The notes below the pieces were generated by a model. The model had not been told where the DNA came from. It made no database searches and saw only the letters and a program-made list of their open reading frames with translations. 64,000 bases of DNA from Halomonas cupida (GTDB lineage: Bacteria; Pseudomonadota; Gammaproteobacteria; Pseudomonadales; Halomonadaceae): contig NZ_FRCA01000007.1 of assembly GCF_900142755.1 (NCBI RefSeq), positions 1 through 64,000 of the forward strand, written 5' to 3'. Made by a program: the position numbers and the translations under genes. Below are positions 19,744 through 28,849 of the stretch, piece by piece. Numbering within the stretch: the stretch's first letter is position 1; each line of letters begins with the position of its first letter.

Positions 19744-20607
19744 ATGCGGAACAAGTACAAAGTCACTCTGTTCAAGACCAACCTGCTCATCGGCGCACTG
19801 CTGCTTGGCTACCAGGCATTCACTGCACTGTATATCGCCGATGCCATCATTCTGGGACTCGCCGCGATCTGGCTGGCGATCACTGGACTGCTGCTGGAAT
19901 TCAGCCATCGCCGCCACTCCCACCGTAGCTGGCTGCTGGGTGTCAGCACGCTGCTTACGGCGCTGATCCTGCTGTCACCCGATGCCCAGGCGCCCTGGCT
20001 GTGGGCCTGGCCATGCCTGCTGATGCTGGCCCAGCCCGCCTGGATGCTGGCGCTCAACATCGGCCTTACCAGCCTGTGCTGGTGGTGGCTGCTCAGTTCC
20101 CTGACGCTGCATCACTGGTTACTGAGCGGAGCGGCACTACTGTGCATGGTGTTGGTCGCAGTGGCTCGCTGGTTGCCGATTGGCCAGACCCATCGCAGCA
20201 TGCTCAAGCGCGCCCGCCTGGCCCCCGGCCTACCGTTGTGGCCCCTCGCCCAGCTGGAACGCGACCTGCCCCGTGAACACGGGCGGGCAGCACGTGACAA
20301 CGTCTTCGCTGAACTGCTGCTGATCCAGACCCCGGCTCGCCATCTCTGGTCACTGGCACAACAGATCTGCAACCGCATTCACGCCTTCGAGAATGTCTAT
20401 CGGGTAGACGGTCGAACCATAGCGGTGATGCTCACCAGCCAGGATGGACTTCAGGCCGAGCTGCGGCGGACCGAGATTCTCGAGAACCTGACTCACCCGG
20501 CTACCGTACGAGCCGTATCGCTGAGCAGACTCACCAGCCTGTCTCAAGCACTGGTTGCTCTAGACCAACAACCACCGTCGACAAGCGTTGTTGAGGAGGT
20601 GTCATGA
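19744..20607 (+). CDS. Membrane protein with degenerate GGDEF-like domain (1)
   Basis: A 287-residue protein with about five membrane segments in the first 150 residues. The C-terminal part (about 175-280) keeps the outline of a GGDEF domain: [10 protein letters not shown] as core strand, [15 protein letters not shown] where R-x-GGDEF-x-x-L-L would be, and a final RRTEILENL helix. The GGDEF signature is gone, so diguanylate cyclase activity is not expected. The gene overlaps the next one by 4 bases (ATGA) and diverges from proA. The domain call is from pattern only. Confidence 0.6.
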   Translation: MRNKYKVTLFKTNLLIGALLLGYQAFTALYIADAIILGLAAIWLAITGLLLEFSHRRHSHRSWLLGVSTLLTALILLSPDAQAPWLWAWPCLLMLAQPAWMLALNIGLTSLCWWWLLSSLTLHHWLLSGAALLCMVLVAVARWLPIGQTHRSMLKRARLAPGLPLWPLAQLERDLPREHGRAARDNVFAELLLIQTPARHLWSLAQQICNRIHAFENVYRVDGRTIAVMLTSQDGLQAELRRTEILENLTHPATVRAVSLSRLTSLSQALVALDQQPPSTSVVEEVS

Positions 20608-21533
20608 ACGAGGCACCACAGTGGTCAGTCGGCCTGCGCGCCATCTCCGACATGATCGCCACACTGATGCTGGCGGGGCTGGCACTCTGGCACTACCTGC
20701 TAGGGGAATACATCGAGATCATCCTGCCGGCGGTACTGGCCTGCGTATTGCTGTTCGCCGCCCTGGCGGACCTCCGGCGTAAATCCGCATTCACCGGCTG
20801 GCTGCTGCTGATGTGTGGGTATCTGATGGCGGTGGATCGACTGCCGGACCTGGTGAGCTACCACGACTTCTGGCTCGGCGCACTGGTTCCGCTCCCGCTG
20901 CTGTTGCTGCCGATCGGGCCGGCTCTGCTGCTCGGTATCGTGATGCTACCGGTGTGGCTGATATCACTGCATGGTGGAATAGCGGAACTGATTCACGCGC
21001 TACCCTACCTGACACTGTTCGGTACGGTTTCGCTCACCGCCTGGGAGCATCTACGACAACGCGACCTCGCCAGGGCCACTGATCCCACCGACCCTGACTG
21101 TGATGCGATCAATCGCACCACACTCCACGAGCGCCTGTCCGGTGAGTTCGATCGTGCTCTGCACCTCAACCAGCGCCTGGCAGTGTTGATCCTCCATCTA
21201 CCGCAACTCGACATCGCCAGCGAGCAGTTCGGTCCTCGCGCTCAACTGGCACAACTCGACCTGCTCTGTCGCGCCGTGCGCACACACTGCCGCAACCACG
21301 ACTTTCTCGGCCGCGAGGGCCACGCCGATTTCTGGCTGGTATTGCCCAACACCACCGAAAGCGGTGCTCTGCTGGTGCTACGGCGGCTCGAACAGGCCCT
21401 TGACGAGGTGCGATTGACCGATACCGGCCCACTTACCCTGCGCACGCAATTATGTGCCCTGCGCAGCGGTGAGAACTGGGACCACTTCGAACAACGCCTC
21501 GCTATCCGCACACAATCCCTGACTGAGGCATAA
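20604..21533 (+). CDS. Membrane protein with degenerate GGDEF domain (2)
   Basis: A 309-residue protein: about five membrane helices, then a C-terminal domain aligning well with diguanylate cyclases. DPTDPDCDAINRTTLHERL replaces the usual D-x-L-T-x-L-x-N-R-R start, RLAVLILHLPQLDIASEQFG replaces the metal-binding strand (L-D-x-D-x-F), and FLGREGHADFWLVLPNT replaces R-x-GGDEF-x-x-L-L-P-x-T. Both metal Asp and GGDEF residues are lost, so a sensory or partner role is more likely than catalysis. It is translationally coupled to the preceding paralogue-like gene. Confidence 0.65.
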   Translation: MNEAPQWSVGLRAISDMIATLMLAGLALWHYLLGEYIEIILPAVLACVLLFAALADLRRKSAFTGWLLLMCGYLMAVDRLPDLVSYHDFWLGALVPLPLLLLPIGPALLLGIVMLPVWLISLHGGIAELIHALPYLTLFGTVSLTAWEHLRQRDLARATDPTDPDCDAINRTTLHERLSGEFDRALHLNQRLAVLILHLPQLDIASEQFGPRAQLAQLDLLCRAVRTHCRNHDFLGREGHADFWLVLPNTTESGALLVLRRLEQALDEVRLTDTGPLTLRTQLCALRSGENWDHFEQRLAIRTQSLTEA

Positions 21534-21708
21534 TTGACCTTTCCGGGCGCCAGGTATGCGCCCTTCTGGATATCGACAGGGACAGCATGATCCAGCATCG
21601 AACCAATTCCAGAACCGATTCCAGCGACCTGAACCCGGTGCGTCATGGCGCAGGCATCGCCACCATCCGGTCAGCCGGCCCATGCATCTCCCTTCCGGAG
21701 GCGCTGAC

Positions 21709-23112
21709 GTGAACCCCGAACAATGGCTACTGCAATTGACGCCATCACCGACCATGCTACTGCTGCTGGTCGTGCTCATCGCCTTGACCGAGTCGCTGGC
21801 GCTGGTCGGCGTGGTGGTTCCGGGAGTGGTGTTGATCACTGCCGCTGCATCGTTGGCGGGCCATCAGGAGATCAGCGCTCTACTGGTGATGCTGGCAGCC
21901 TTCATCGGTGCCGTGATCGGCGACGGGGTCAGCTACTTCCTGGGCTATCGCTACCGTGATCAGGTCACGTCCATCTGGCCACTATCACGTCACCCGGAAT
22001 GGCTGGACCGTGGCAGGACCTTCTTCCAGCGCCACGGCGCACTATCGGTGCTATTGGGTCGTTTCGTCGGTCCGGTCAGACCAGTGATCCCTCTCATTGC
22101 CGGTATCATGCACATGCCACCGAGCACCTTCCTGTGGGCCAATGTCGGTTCAGCTCTGTTGTGGGCGCCCGCCTATGTGCTACCCGGCTACCTACTCGGC
22201 CGCACCTGGCAACAATGGCTGGCGGCCCCCGACGCCCTTCACCCCTGGCTGACCGCTCTGGGTATCACTGTCGTGGTGCTGGCGATGCTGTTCTCGCTGG
22301 TGCGTCACCACGCCTACCCCAGAGGCTTCGTCTATCGCAGCCTCGCCTGGCTTACCGAGCGGCTACCGAACGGGCAGCGACTGTGGCAGGCTCTGGCACC
22401 GCAACACGAGGACGAGCCCCCACTGGCCACCTGGCTACTGCTGTTGTCGTCACTCACTGCGCTCAGCGCCTGGACACTGGTCGTCCTTCAGGCTGACGGT
22501 CCTCTGGCCATCGATGCTCAGCTCAACCAGTTGATCGGCAGTCTGAGCCTGCCGATCCTCAATGGCTGGTCGCAGGTACTGGCTCGCGCGGGTGATGTCC
22601 TCGGTGTGGTGGCTCTCGTCGCGCCCTGGCTTATCTGGTTGCTGGTGCGGCGCCACTATGCGGCTCTCAGCCATGTGCTCTGTGGTCTGCTGGGTGTGGC
22701 AGCACTCAACACCCTGGGCAAGGAAGTCATCGGTCGAATGCGCCCGGATGCACCGGATTACCTTGCCCACTCGCTATCCTACCCCAGTGCTCATACCTCG
22801 ACGGCGGTTGTGCTCTATGGCATGGCAGCAGCCTTCATTGCTCAGGCCATGCCACGCTCACAGCGGTTCTGGCCTTACTGGCTGGCCATTGTGATTGTGG
22901 TGCCCATGGCGATATCGCGGCTGATTCTGGGTGTCCACTGGCTCAGCGACCTGATCGGCGGCGCACTACTCGGCCTGGTCGTGTGCGCCATGGTCAACCT
23001 GGCCTGGGTGCGCCGGCCTCGACGACAACTGGCCCCCTGCCCCTTGACGCTTCTGGTGATCAGTTCACTGGCACTGCTGACGGCTCGGCTGCTGTGGTTG
23101 CCACCGGTGTAG
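21709..23112 (+). CDS. DedA-PAP2 fusion membrane protein
   Basis: A 467-residue protein from a GTG at 21709 preceded by CCGGAGG; the frame upstream of it is basic and unlike protein. Residues 1-200 are a DedA/SNARE-associated domain (LALVGVVVPGVVLITAA, FVGPVRPVIPLIAG). Residues 280-465 are a PAP2 phosphatase with KEVIGRMRP, SYPSAHTSTA (the usual PSGH is PSAH here) and SRLILGVHWLSD. DedA proteins move undecaprenyl phosphate or phospholipids, and PAP2 enzymes dephosphorylate lipid pyrophosphates, so a combined lipid-carrier recycling role is a reasonable inference. Confidence 0.85.
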   Translation: MNPEQWLLQLTPSPTMLLLLVVLIALTESLALVGVVVPGVVLITAAASLAGHQEISALLVMLAAFIGAVIGDGVSYFLGYRYRDQVTSIWPLSRHPEWLDRGRTFFQRHGALSVLLGRFVGPVRPVIPLIAGIMHMPPSTFLWANVGSALLWAPAYVLPGYLLGRTWQQWLAAPDALHPWLTALGITVVVLAMLFSLVRHHAYPRGFVYRSLAWLTERLPNGQRLWQALAPQHEDEPPLATWLLLLSSLTALSAWTLVVLQADGPLAIDAQLNQLIGSLSLPILNGWSQVLARAGDVLGVVALVAPWLIWLLVRRHYAALSHVLCGLLGVAALNTLGKEVIGRMRPDAPDYLAHSLSYPSAHTSTAVVLYGMAAAFIAQAMPRSQRFWPYWLAIVIVVPMAISRLILGVHWLSDLIGGALLGLVVCAMVNLAWVRRPRRQLAPCPLTLLVISSLALLTARLLWLPPV

Positions 23113-23131
23113 CGGAGATCAGGTTTCGGTC

Positions 23132-23755
23132 TCAGCCCAGGGCGAGCCACAGGCCGACGCCGATCATCAAGGTGCCAGCAATGCGATTGAGCAGGCGCAC
23201 ATTGCCGCCTCTACCGAGCAGGTGACGCAGGCTCTTGCCGCCCGTCGCATAAAGCAGCAGACAGCAGAACTCGAGGGTCAGGATAATGACGATCAGGCCC
23301 AGCAACTGGCCGATCACCGGGCGGCCTGCATCAATGAAAGGCGGCAGAAGAGCAACAAAGAAGGCCCAGCCCTTGGGGTTGGCAACGGCGGTCACGAATC
23401 CCTGCAAGGCCAGTTCGCGACGCTTCGCTGGTGCCGTATCGACGACCTCATCGGGAATCGCCATGCGCCCCCGGGAGCGCCACATCATGACACCAAGATA
23501 GAGCAGATAGGCGCCACCGACCCATTTGAACAGCTCGAACAGCGCAGGCTGCTTGAGCATCAACGCCGCCACTCCAGCCCCCGCAGCAAAGGCCACCAGC
23601 CCGACCCCGACCAACTCACCGAGCATCATCCACAGGGCGCGCTTCACGCCCTGGGTCATGCCCAGCACCATGGCCAGGGTCATGCACATTCCCGGGGTCA
23701 GCGAGACCAGAAAGAAGGTCGGAACAAATACCGAAAGCACCGACAGCGACGGCAT
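23132..23755 (-). CDS. LysE family exporter (RhtB-like)
   Basis: A 207-residue inner-membrane protein with six hydrophobic segments. The N-terminal VSLTPGMCMTLAMVLGMTQG is the LysE/RhtB signature, and VANPKGWAFFVALLPPFI is the conserved loop before the fourth segment. It likely exports an amino acid; the substrate cannot be told from sequence. It converges with the DedA-PAP2 gene. Confidence 0.88.
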   Translation of the reverse strand: MPSLSVLSVFVPTFFLVSLTPGMCMTLAMVLGMTQGVKRALWMMLGELVGVGLVAFAAGAGVAALMLKQPALFELFKWVGGAYLLYLGVMMWRSRGRMAIPDEVVDTAPAKRRELALQGFVTAVANPKGWAFFVALLPPFIDAGRPVIGQLLGLIVIILTLEFCCLLLYATGGKSLRHLLGRGGNVRLLNRIAGTLMIGVGLWLALG

Positions 23756-23848
23756 CGAAGTATCCTTACCCGGTAGGCCGGGAAATGCTCATGAGGGAAT
23801 TACGGATGTGAGAGTTGCTGACGCGACAGTTACTCAAGCGTGAGTCTT

Positions 23849-24475
23849 TCATGCGGGTGTATCGTCACCCCAGCGCGGCAACAGCCGCTGCTCGATGCCC
23901 AGTTGGTTGAGGATCCGGGCCACGATGAAGTCGACCAGTTGGTCGATGCTGGCGGGGCGGTGGTAGAACCCCGGTGCAGCGGGCAGTATCACTGCCCCCA
24001 TCTGCGTCAGCTTGAGCATGTTCTCGAGATGTATCGCCGACAAAGGGGTTTCGCGGGGTACCAGGATCAAGGTACGACGTTCCTTGAGCGCCACATCGGC
24101 GGCCCGCTCGATCAGGTTATTACTCGCCCCACAGGCAACCGCCGACAGCGTTCCCGTGGAGCACGGACAGATCACCATCGCCGAGCTGGCACCGGAACCC
24201 GAGGCCACCGGTGCCATCCAGTCCTCCCGGGCAAAGCAACGGATCTGCCCGGGAGCCGCCGAGAAACGCCGACTCAACACCTCGGCCTGGTGATCGGGCC
24301 GTGGCGGCAGGTCGTCATCGGTTTCTGTGGCAATGACCAACAGCGCAGCCTTCGACACCATCACCCAGACCTCGTGCCCGGCCTGAACCAGAACATCGAT
24401 CAGGCGCAGTCCATACTGCGCACCTGAAGCCCCGGTAATCGCCACCGTCACCGGTGGTTTGAATTCCTCAGCCAT
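23849..24475 (-). CDS. ubiX: Flavin prenyltransferase
   Basis: A 208-residue UbiX/Pad1 enzyme that prenylates FMN to supply UbiD decarboxylases of ubiquinone synthesis. Motifs: AITGASGAQYGLRL at the N-terminus, CPCSTGTLSAVACGASNNLI, and RRTLILVPRETPLSAIHL. Its start overlaps the mpl stop by 8 bases. Confidence 0.95.
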   Translation of the reverse strand: MAEEFKPPVTVAITGASGAQYGLRLIDVLVQAGHEVWVMVSKAALLVIATETDDDLPPRPDHQAEVLSRRFSAAPGQIRCFAREDWMAPVASGSGASSAMVICPCSTGTLSAVACGASNNLIERAADVALKERRTLILVPRETPLSAIHLENMLKLTQMGAVILPAAPGFYHRPASIDQLVDFIVARILNQLGIEQRLLPRWGDDTPA

Positions 24476-25850
24476 TGCCCCCCTCCAGTGCCGTCAACAG
24501 GAGTTCGTGTATACCACCGAAGCCGCCGTTGGACATCACCACGATACGATCCCCTGCTCTAGCCTCGGCAACGATATCCGCCACCAGGCGATCGATACTG
24601 CCCAGACAACGCGCTGGAACCGGGGATGCAGCAATGATCGGTTCCAGCGACCAGTCGAGCCCTTCCGGCTGGTACCACCAGACGAGATCGGCAGCGCCGA
24701 CACTGGCCGCCAGGCGTTCACGCAATGTACCCAGACGCATGGTGTTCGAACGTGGCTCGATAACCGCAAGCAGACGCCCCGCCCGCGACGAAGACGCCAA
24801 CCCGCTCAGGGTAGCCTCGATCGCCGTGGGGTGGTGAGCAAAGTCATCGATGACCTGAATGCCACCGACTTCTCCACGCACTTCCTGACGCCGCCGCGGT
24901 GTCTCGAAACGCATCAGCGCAGCCGCACCGTCAGCGACGGATACCCCATAAAAATGCGCCACAGCCAGCGCTGCCAGGGCATTGCGCGCATTGTATTCCC
25001 CGGTCAACGACCATTCGATGACTGCAGATTCCTCACCGCCATCTTCATTGCGGTACGAGACTCTAAAGCAACTGGCATCCTGACTCTCCAGTTCCAGTCG
25101 CCATGCCCCATCATCGACACCGCCAAAGCGCTCCACCGGTGTCCATGCGCCCTGCTCGAGCACACGCTCCAGCGCCGGCTCTCCTGCCGCCACCAGCAAA
25201 CGCCCCTTGCCGGGCACTGTACGCACCAAATGGTGGAACTGACGTTCAATCGCCGCAAGGTCCGGGAAGATATCCGCATGGTCAAACTCGAGATTACCCA
25301 GCACGGCCACTTCCGGGCGGTAATGAACAAACTTGGAGCGCTTGTCGAAGAAGGCAGTGTCATACTCATCCGCCTCGACCACGAAAGGCCCGGATGTGGC
25401 GCCCAACCGTGCAGAAACGCCAAAGTTGCGCGGCACACCACCGATCAGGAAGCCAGGCTCGAGGCCAGCGCTCTCCAGCAGCCAGGCACACATGCTCGAG
25501 GTGGTGGTCTTGCCGTGGGTACCGGCGATCGCGATCACCCGACGACCGGGCAGGACATGCTCCGCCAACCATTGTGCACCGGAGATATAGGGCAGTCCTT
25601 GATCAAGAACGGCCTCGACTTCCAGGTTACCCCGCGACAAGGCATTGCCGATGATGACCTGGTCCGGACGCGGATCAAGGTTATCCGCATCGTAGCCGCT
25701 CATCAGTTCGATGCCCGCCTGCTCAAGTTGCGTGCTCATGGGAGGGTAGACATTGGCATCAGACCCTGTCACCCGGTATCCCAACTCTCTTGCCAGCAGT
25801 GCAAGGCTGCCCATGAAGGTGCCACAGATTCCGACGATATGAAGATGCAT
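24468..25850 (-). CDS. mpl: UDP-MurNAc:L-Ala-gamma-D-Glu-meso-Dap ligase
   Basis: A 460-residue Mur-ligase family enzyme that recycles murein tripeptide. It begins MHLHIVGICGTFMGSLALL, and the ATP loop is IAGTHGKTTTSSM. The start at 25850 is the family start; the open frame extends 106 codons further but runs through the structured repeat at 25874-26045. ubiX is co-transcribed downstream. Confidence 0.95.
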   Translation of the reverse strand: MHLHIVGICGTFMGSLALLARELGYRVTGSDANVYPPMSTQLEQAGIELMSGYDADNLDPRPDQVIIGNALSRGNLEVEAVLDQGLPYISGAQWLAEHVLPGRRVIAIAGTHGKTTTSSMCAWLLESAGLEPGFLIGGVPRNFGVSARLGATSGPFVVEADEYDTAFFDKRSKFVHYRPEVAVLGNLEFDHADIFPDLAAIERQFHHLVRTVPGKGRLLVAAGEPALERVLEQGAWTPVERFGGVDDGAWRLELESQDASCFRVSYRNEDGGEESAVIEWSLTGEYNARNALAALAVAHFYGVSVADGAAALMRFETPRRRQEVRGEVGGIQVIDDFAHHPTAIEATLSGLASSSRAGRLLAVIEPRSNTMRLGTLRERLAASVGAADLVWWYQPEGLDWSLEPIIAASPVPARCLGSIDRLVADIVAEARAGDRIVVMSNGGFGGIHELLLTALEGGNG

Positions 25851-25873
25851 GGCGCCTCCAACGCGCTCACTAT

Positions 25874-26045
25874 TATTAACATGGCAATCAAATCGCTCAT
25901 CCTGATCGATTTGATTGTCGCCCGCACCACACTGGCGCAGATGCGCGGTTCTGCTGATGTGGTGCGGTCTCGCGTCGGCCTGATGGCCGACGGCGGCACG
26001 TTCCTGTGCCGCCATTAACCCAACACAAAAGCATGCCGGGTTAAT
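25874..26045 (+). repeat. Five-hairpin dispersed element, copy 2
   Basis: Second copy, in the divergent mpl/PFK intergenic region. The first stem is longer here than in the other copies because AG is replaced by CG and pairs with CG (AATCAAATCG / CGATTTGATT). It ends TATTAAC on the left and GTTAATA on the right (the last two bases extend past the final stem), a 7-bp terminal inverted repeat flanked by TA-containing sequence. Confidence 0.85.
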
Positions 26046-26383
26046 AACCAGGCAAGCCCCAGGATTCTTTCCACCCCAGGCTTGCCGTCCACGCGACACT
26101 GATCCGTTGAACTCGGGGCGCAGATGCGCAGGACGGGGAGAAAACCCCATCAACGACGCCGCATACATTGCAAAGCAGCGACGATATCACAGCAGCGACT
26201 GGCACGCCCTCCCCGTCGGCCTCCAGCGACGACAGGCGACGCCCGATTCCGACAGATGCAGCGTCCTGGACGATGGGCTATTATCGGCGACCAATCCTAT
26301 AACCATTTATCACCCGCGACCGACGGTGCCCGATGACCGCAACGCACCGTTTCAATCATCAGGATCAGGAGCCCCCCAGCCCC

Positions 26384-27643
26384 ATGGCCAAGCACAACGC
26401 TTTCTATGCACAGTCAGGCGGCGTCACTGCCGTGATCAACGCCAGCGCCTGTGGCATCATCGAAGCATGCCGCCGCCATAGTGATTCCATTGGCAAGGTC
26501 TACGCCGGCCACAACGGCATCATCGGCGCCCTGACGGAAGATTTGATCGACGTCAGCCAGGAAAGCGACGAGAGTATTGCCGCACTCCGCCACACGCCCG
26601 GTGGTGCCTTTGGTTCCTGCCGTTACAAGCTCAAGGACATCGAGAGTCATCGTGTTCAGTACGAACGACTGATCGAGGTGTTCAAGGCCCACGACATTCG
26701 CTACTTCTTCTACAACGGTGGTGGTGATAGTGCTGACACCTGCCTCAAGGTCTCACAGCTGTCGGAGAAGATGGGCTATCCGCTGACTGCCATCCACGTG
26801 CCCAAGACCGTGGACAACGACCTGCCGATCACCGACAACAGCCCGGGCTTCGGCAGCGTCGCCAAGTACATCGCCACCTCCACGCTGGAAGCGTCCCTCG
26901 ATATCGCCTCGATGTGTGCCACCTCCACCAAGGTGTTTGTGCTCGAGGTCATGGGTCGCCACGCCGGTTGGATCGCCGCTGCCGGTGGCCTGGCAGGTCA
27001 GGGAGAAGGTGAGCCACCGCACCTGGTAATCTTCCCGGAAGTGCCCTTTGATCGCAGCAAGGTCATGGAGCGTGTCGAGTATGCGGTCAAGAACTACGGC
27101 TACTGCGTCATCGTGGTCTCCGAGGGAGCCCGTTATGAAGACGGCACCTTCCTCGCCGATTCCGGCAACACTGATGCCTTCGGCCATCGCCAGTTGGGTG
27201 GCGTAGCACCAACGCTGGCCGGCATGGTCAAGCAGGACCTCGGCTACAAGTACCACTGGGCCGTTGCCGACTACCTGCAACGCGCTGCGCGCCACCTGGG
27301 CGCCAGAACTGACGTCGAGCAGGCCTACGCGGTCGGTGAGAAAGCGGTGGAACTGGCAGTGGCGGGAGAGAACGCGAAGATGCCGGCGATCAAGCGTGTC
27401 AGCGACAACCCCTACCGCTGGGTAATCGAATCCGCTCCGCTGGCGGAGGTGGCCAATCGTGAGAAGTTCATGCCACGCGACTTCATCAGCGAGGATGGCT
27501 TCGGCATCAGCGAGACCTGCCGCACCTACCTGTCACCGCTGATCCAGGGCGAGGACTTCCCTCCCTTCGAGAATGGCTTGCCCAAGGTCGCGCGTCTCAA
27601 GCTGGCTCGGGTGGAAAAGCGTTTGCCTGAATTCACCATCTAA
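26384..27643 (+). CDS. 6-phosphofructokinase family enzyme, probably pyrophosphate-dependent
   Basis: A 419-residue PFK-family protein. The N-terminal AQSGGVTAVINAS phosphate loop, FYNGGGDSADTCLKV and PKTVDNDLPITD motifs are seen, and GRHAGWIAAAGG follows. The Asp after the glycines instead of a Gly (GGGDS versus ATP-type GGDGS) and the PKTVDND form are typical of PPi-using enzymes, so the phosphate donor is inferred as pyrophosphate. The ATG at 26384 follows CAGGAG; an in-frame ATG 17 codons upstream is less likely. The gap 26046-26383 before it has no gene, only an imperfect hairpin GGCAAGCC/GGCTTGCC at 26051-26086. Confidence 0.85.
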   Translation: MAKHNAFYAQSGGVTAVINASACGIIEACRRHSDSIGKVYAGHNGIIGALTEDLIDVSQESDESIAALRHTPGGAFGSCRYKLKDIESHRVQYERLIEVFKAHDIRYFFYNGGGDSADTCLKVSQLSEKMGYPLTAIHVPKTVDNDLPITDNSPGFGSVAKYIATSTLEASLDIASMCATSTKVFVLEVMGRHAGWIAAAGGLAGQGEGEPPHLVIFPEVPFDRSKVMERVEYAVKNYGYCVIVVSEGARYEDGTFLADSGNTDAFGHRQLGGVAPTLAGMVKQDLGYKYHWAVADYLQRAARHLGARTDVEQAYAVGEKAVELAVAGENAKMPAIKRVSDNPYRWVIESAPLAEVANREKFMPRDFISEDGFGISETCRTYLSPLIQGEDFPPFENGLPKVARLKLARVEKRLPEFTI

Positions 27644-27701
27644 CCTGCGGCCATTATCCCTGACTTCATGGAATAGCTGCAGCAGGCCTCGCCCTGCCCT
27701 T

Positions 27702-27729
27702 GAGCGCCCCGCCAACGTGCGGGGCGCTC
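27702..27729. terminator. Bidirectional hairpin between convergent genes
   Basis: Eleven-bp stem GAGCGCCCCGC / GCGGGGCGCTC with a 6-base loop, between the convergent PFK and EamA genes. It can serve both. Confidence 0.7.
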
Positions 27730-27769
27730 TGCGTCTGCATCATGCCAACTTGTGCGACACCACACTGAA

Positions 27770-28696
27770 TCAACCGCGTGAGACAATGACGATCCCGGCC
27801 AGCAGCATCACACCGCCGACCACAAAACTGACGGTCAATGGCTCATCAAGCAGCAGTGCACCAAACATTACCCCGAAGATCGGCGACAGAAACGAGAATA
27901 CCCCCAGTTGCGATGCCCAGTAGCGACGCAGCAGCGCAAACCACAGCAACAGCGCCGCACAGGAGATCACCAGCGTCTGAAAGGCCATGCTGGTAACGGC
28001 AATCCAACTGAACTGCATCGCAGCGAGATCGCCACTGAACAGTGCCACCGGCAACAACAACACCCCCGCAGTCAGCAGTTGATACCCCTGCGTCTGCAGT
28101 GGTGGCGCCTCCGACAACGAGGTACGCCGCAGCACCAACGTCGTAGCCGCCCAGCTCATGCCCGCCAGCAAGCCGAAGATATCCCCCACCAGCATGGCGC
28201 CAGCATCCGCACCATCGTCGCTGGGCGCCATGGCCAGCACCAGCCCGCCAAAAGCCAGTGCCATACCCCACCATTGACGCCTGATCAGTTGCTCCCCCGG
28301 CACCATCAGGTGCAGCCCAAGACCCGCGAATACCGGCGCGGTATACAGGAAGACCGACATGTGGGATGCCGTGGTGTAGTGGAGCCCCAGTGCCACAAAG
28401 ACGAACTCGAAGGTAAAGCCCAGGCCAACCAACACCCCCGGCCCGAGGCCCGCCACAAAGTCGCGCCAGCTGATGCCTCGCAGGGCCGCCAGCCCCCATA
28501 CAAGCATGGCCGCCAGCATCGAACGCAGAGCAATCTGGCTCAAGGGGGCAATGTCTGCCGCAGCCGATTTGATCGCCACCTGTTGAAGGCCCAGCGCCAC
28601 ACAGAACACCACCATGGCCGCGCCGGCCGGCACATCGATGGCACGACGAGTCGGTAGCGCCACCCCGGATGCTGATGATGCGGAAGAACAAGACAT
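27770..28696 (-). CDS. EamA/DMT-superfamily transporter
   Basis: A 308-residue protein with ten predicted membrane segments in two EamA repeats; the second repeat ends with LSPIFGVMFGALLLDEPLT, the usual DMT signature. The start is supported by a strong GGGAGGGAGG before the ATG. It is transcribed divergently from a LysR-type regulator, which probably controls it. The substrate is unknown. Confidence 0.88.
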   Translation of the reverse strand: MSCSSASSASGVALPTRRAIDVPAGAAMVVFCVALGLQQVAIKSAAADIAPLSQIALRSMLAAMLVWGLAALRGISWRDFVAGLGPGVLVGLGFTFEFVFVALGLHYTTASHMSVFLYTAPVFAGLGLHLMVPGEQLIRRQWWGMALAFGGLVLAMAPSDDGADAGAMLVGDIFGLLAGMSWAATTLVLRRTSLSEAPPLQTQGYQLLTAGVLLLPVALFSGDLAAMQFSWIAVTSMAFQTLVISCAALLLWFALLRRYWASQLGVFSFLSPIFGVMFGALLLDEPLTVSFVVGGVMLLAGIVIVSRG

Positions 28697-28849
28697 GAAA
28701 CCTCCCTCCCTCGATACGGCTCACACAGATATCGGCGATGTCTGCGCCGTGCCTGGAAAACCTGATGAATCAGGTCGGGAAGTGGAGCATTTGCAGTCCA
28801 TGCCGCCAAGCGATTATCCTGGTGGGCCAGACTCAGGAAAACTCAACTC

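Noticed and set aside
24459..26018. A 519-codon plus-strand frame opposite mpl
   Set aside because: Antisense shadow of mpl that also runs into the structured repeat.
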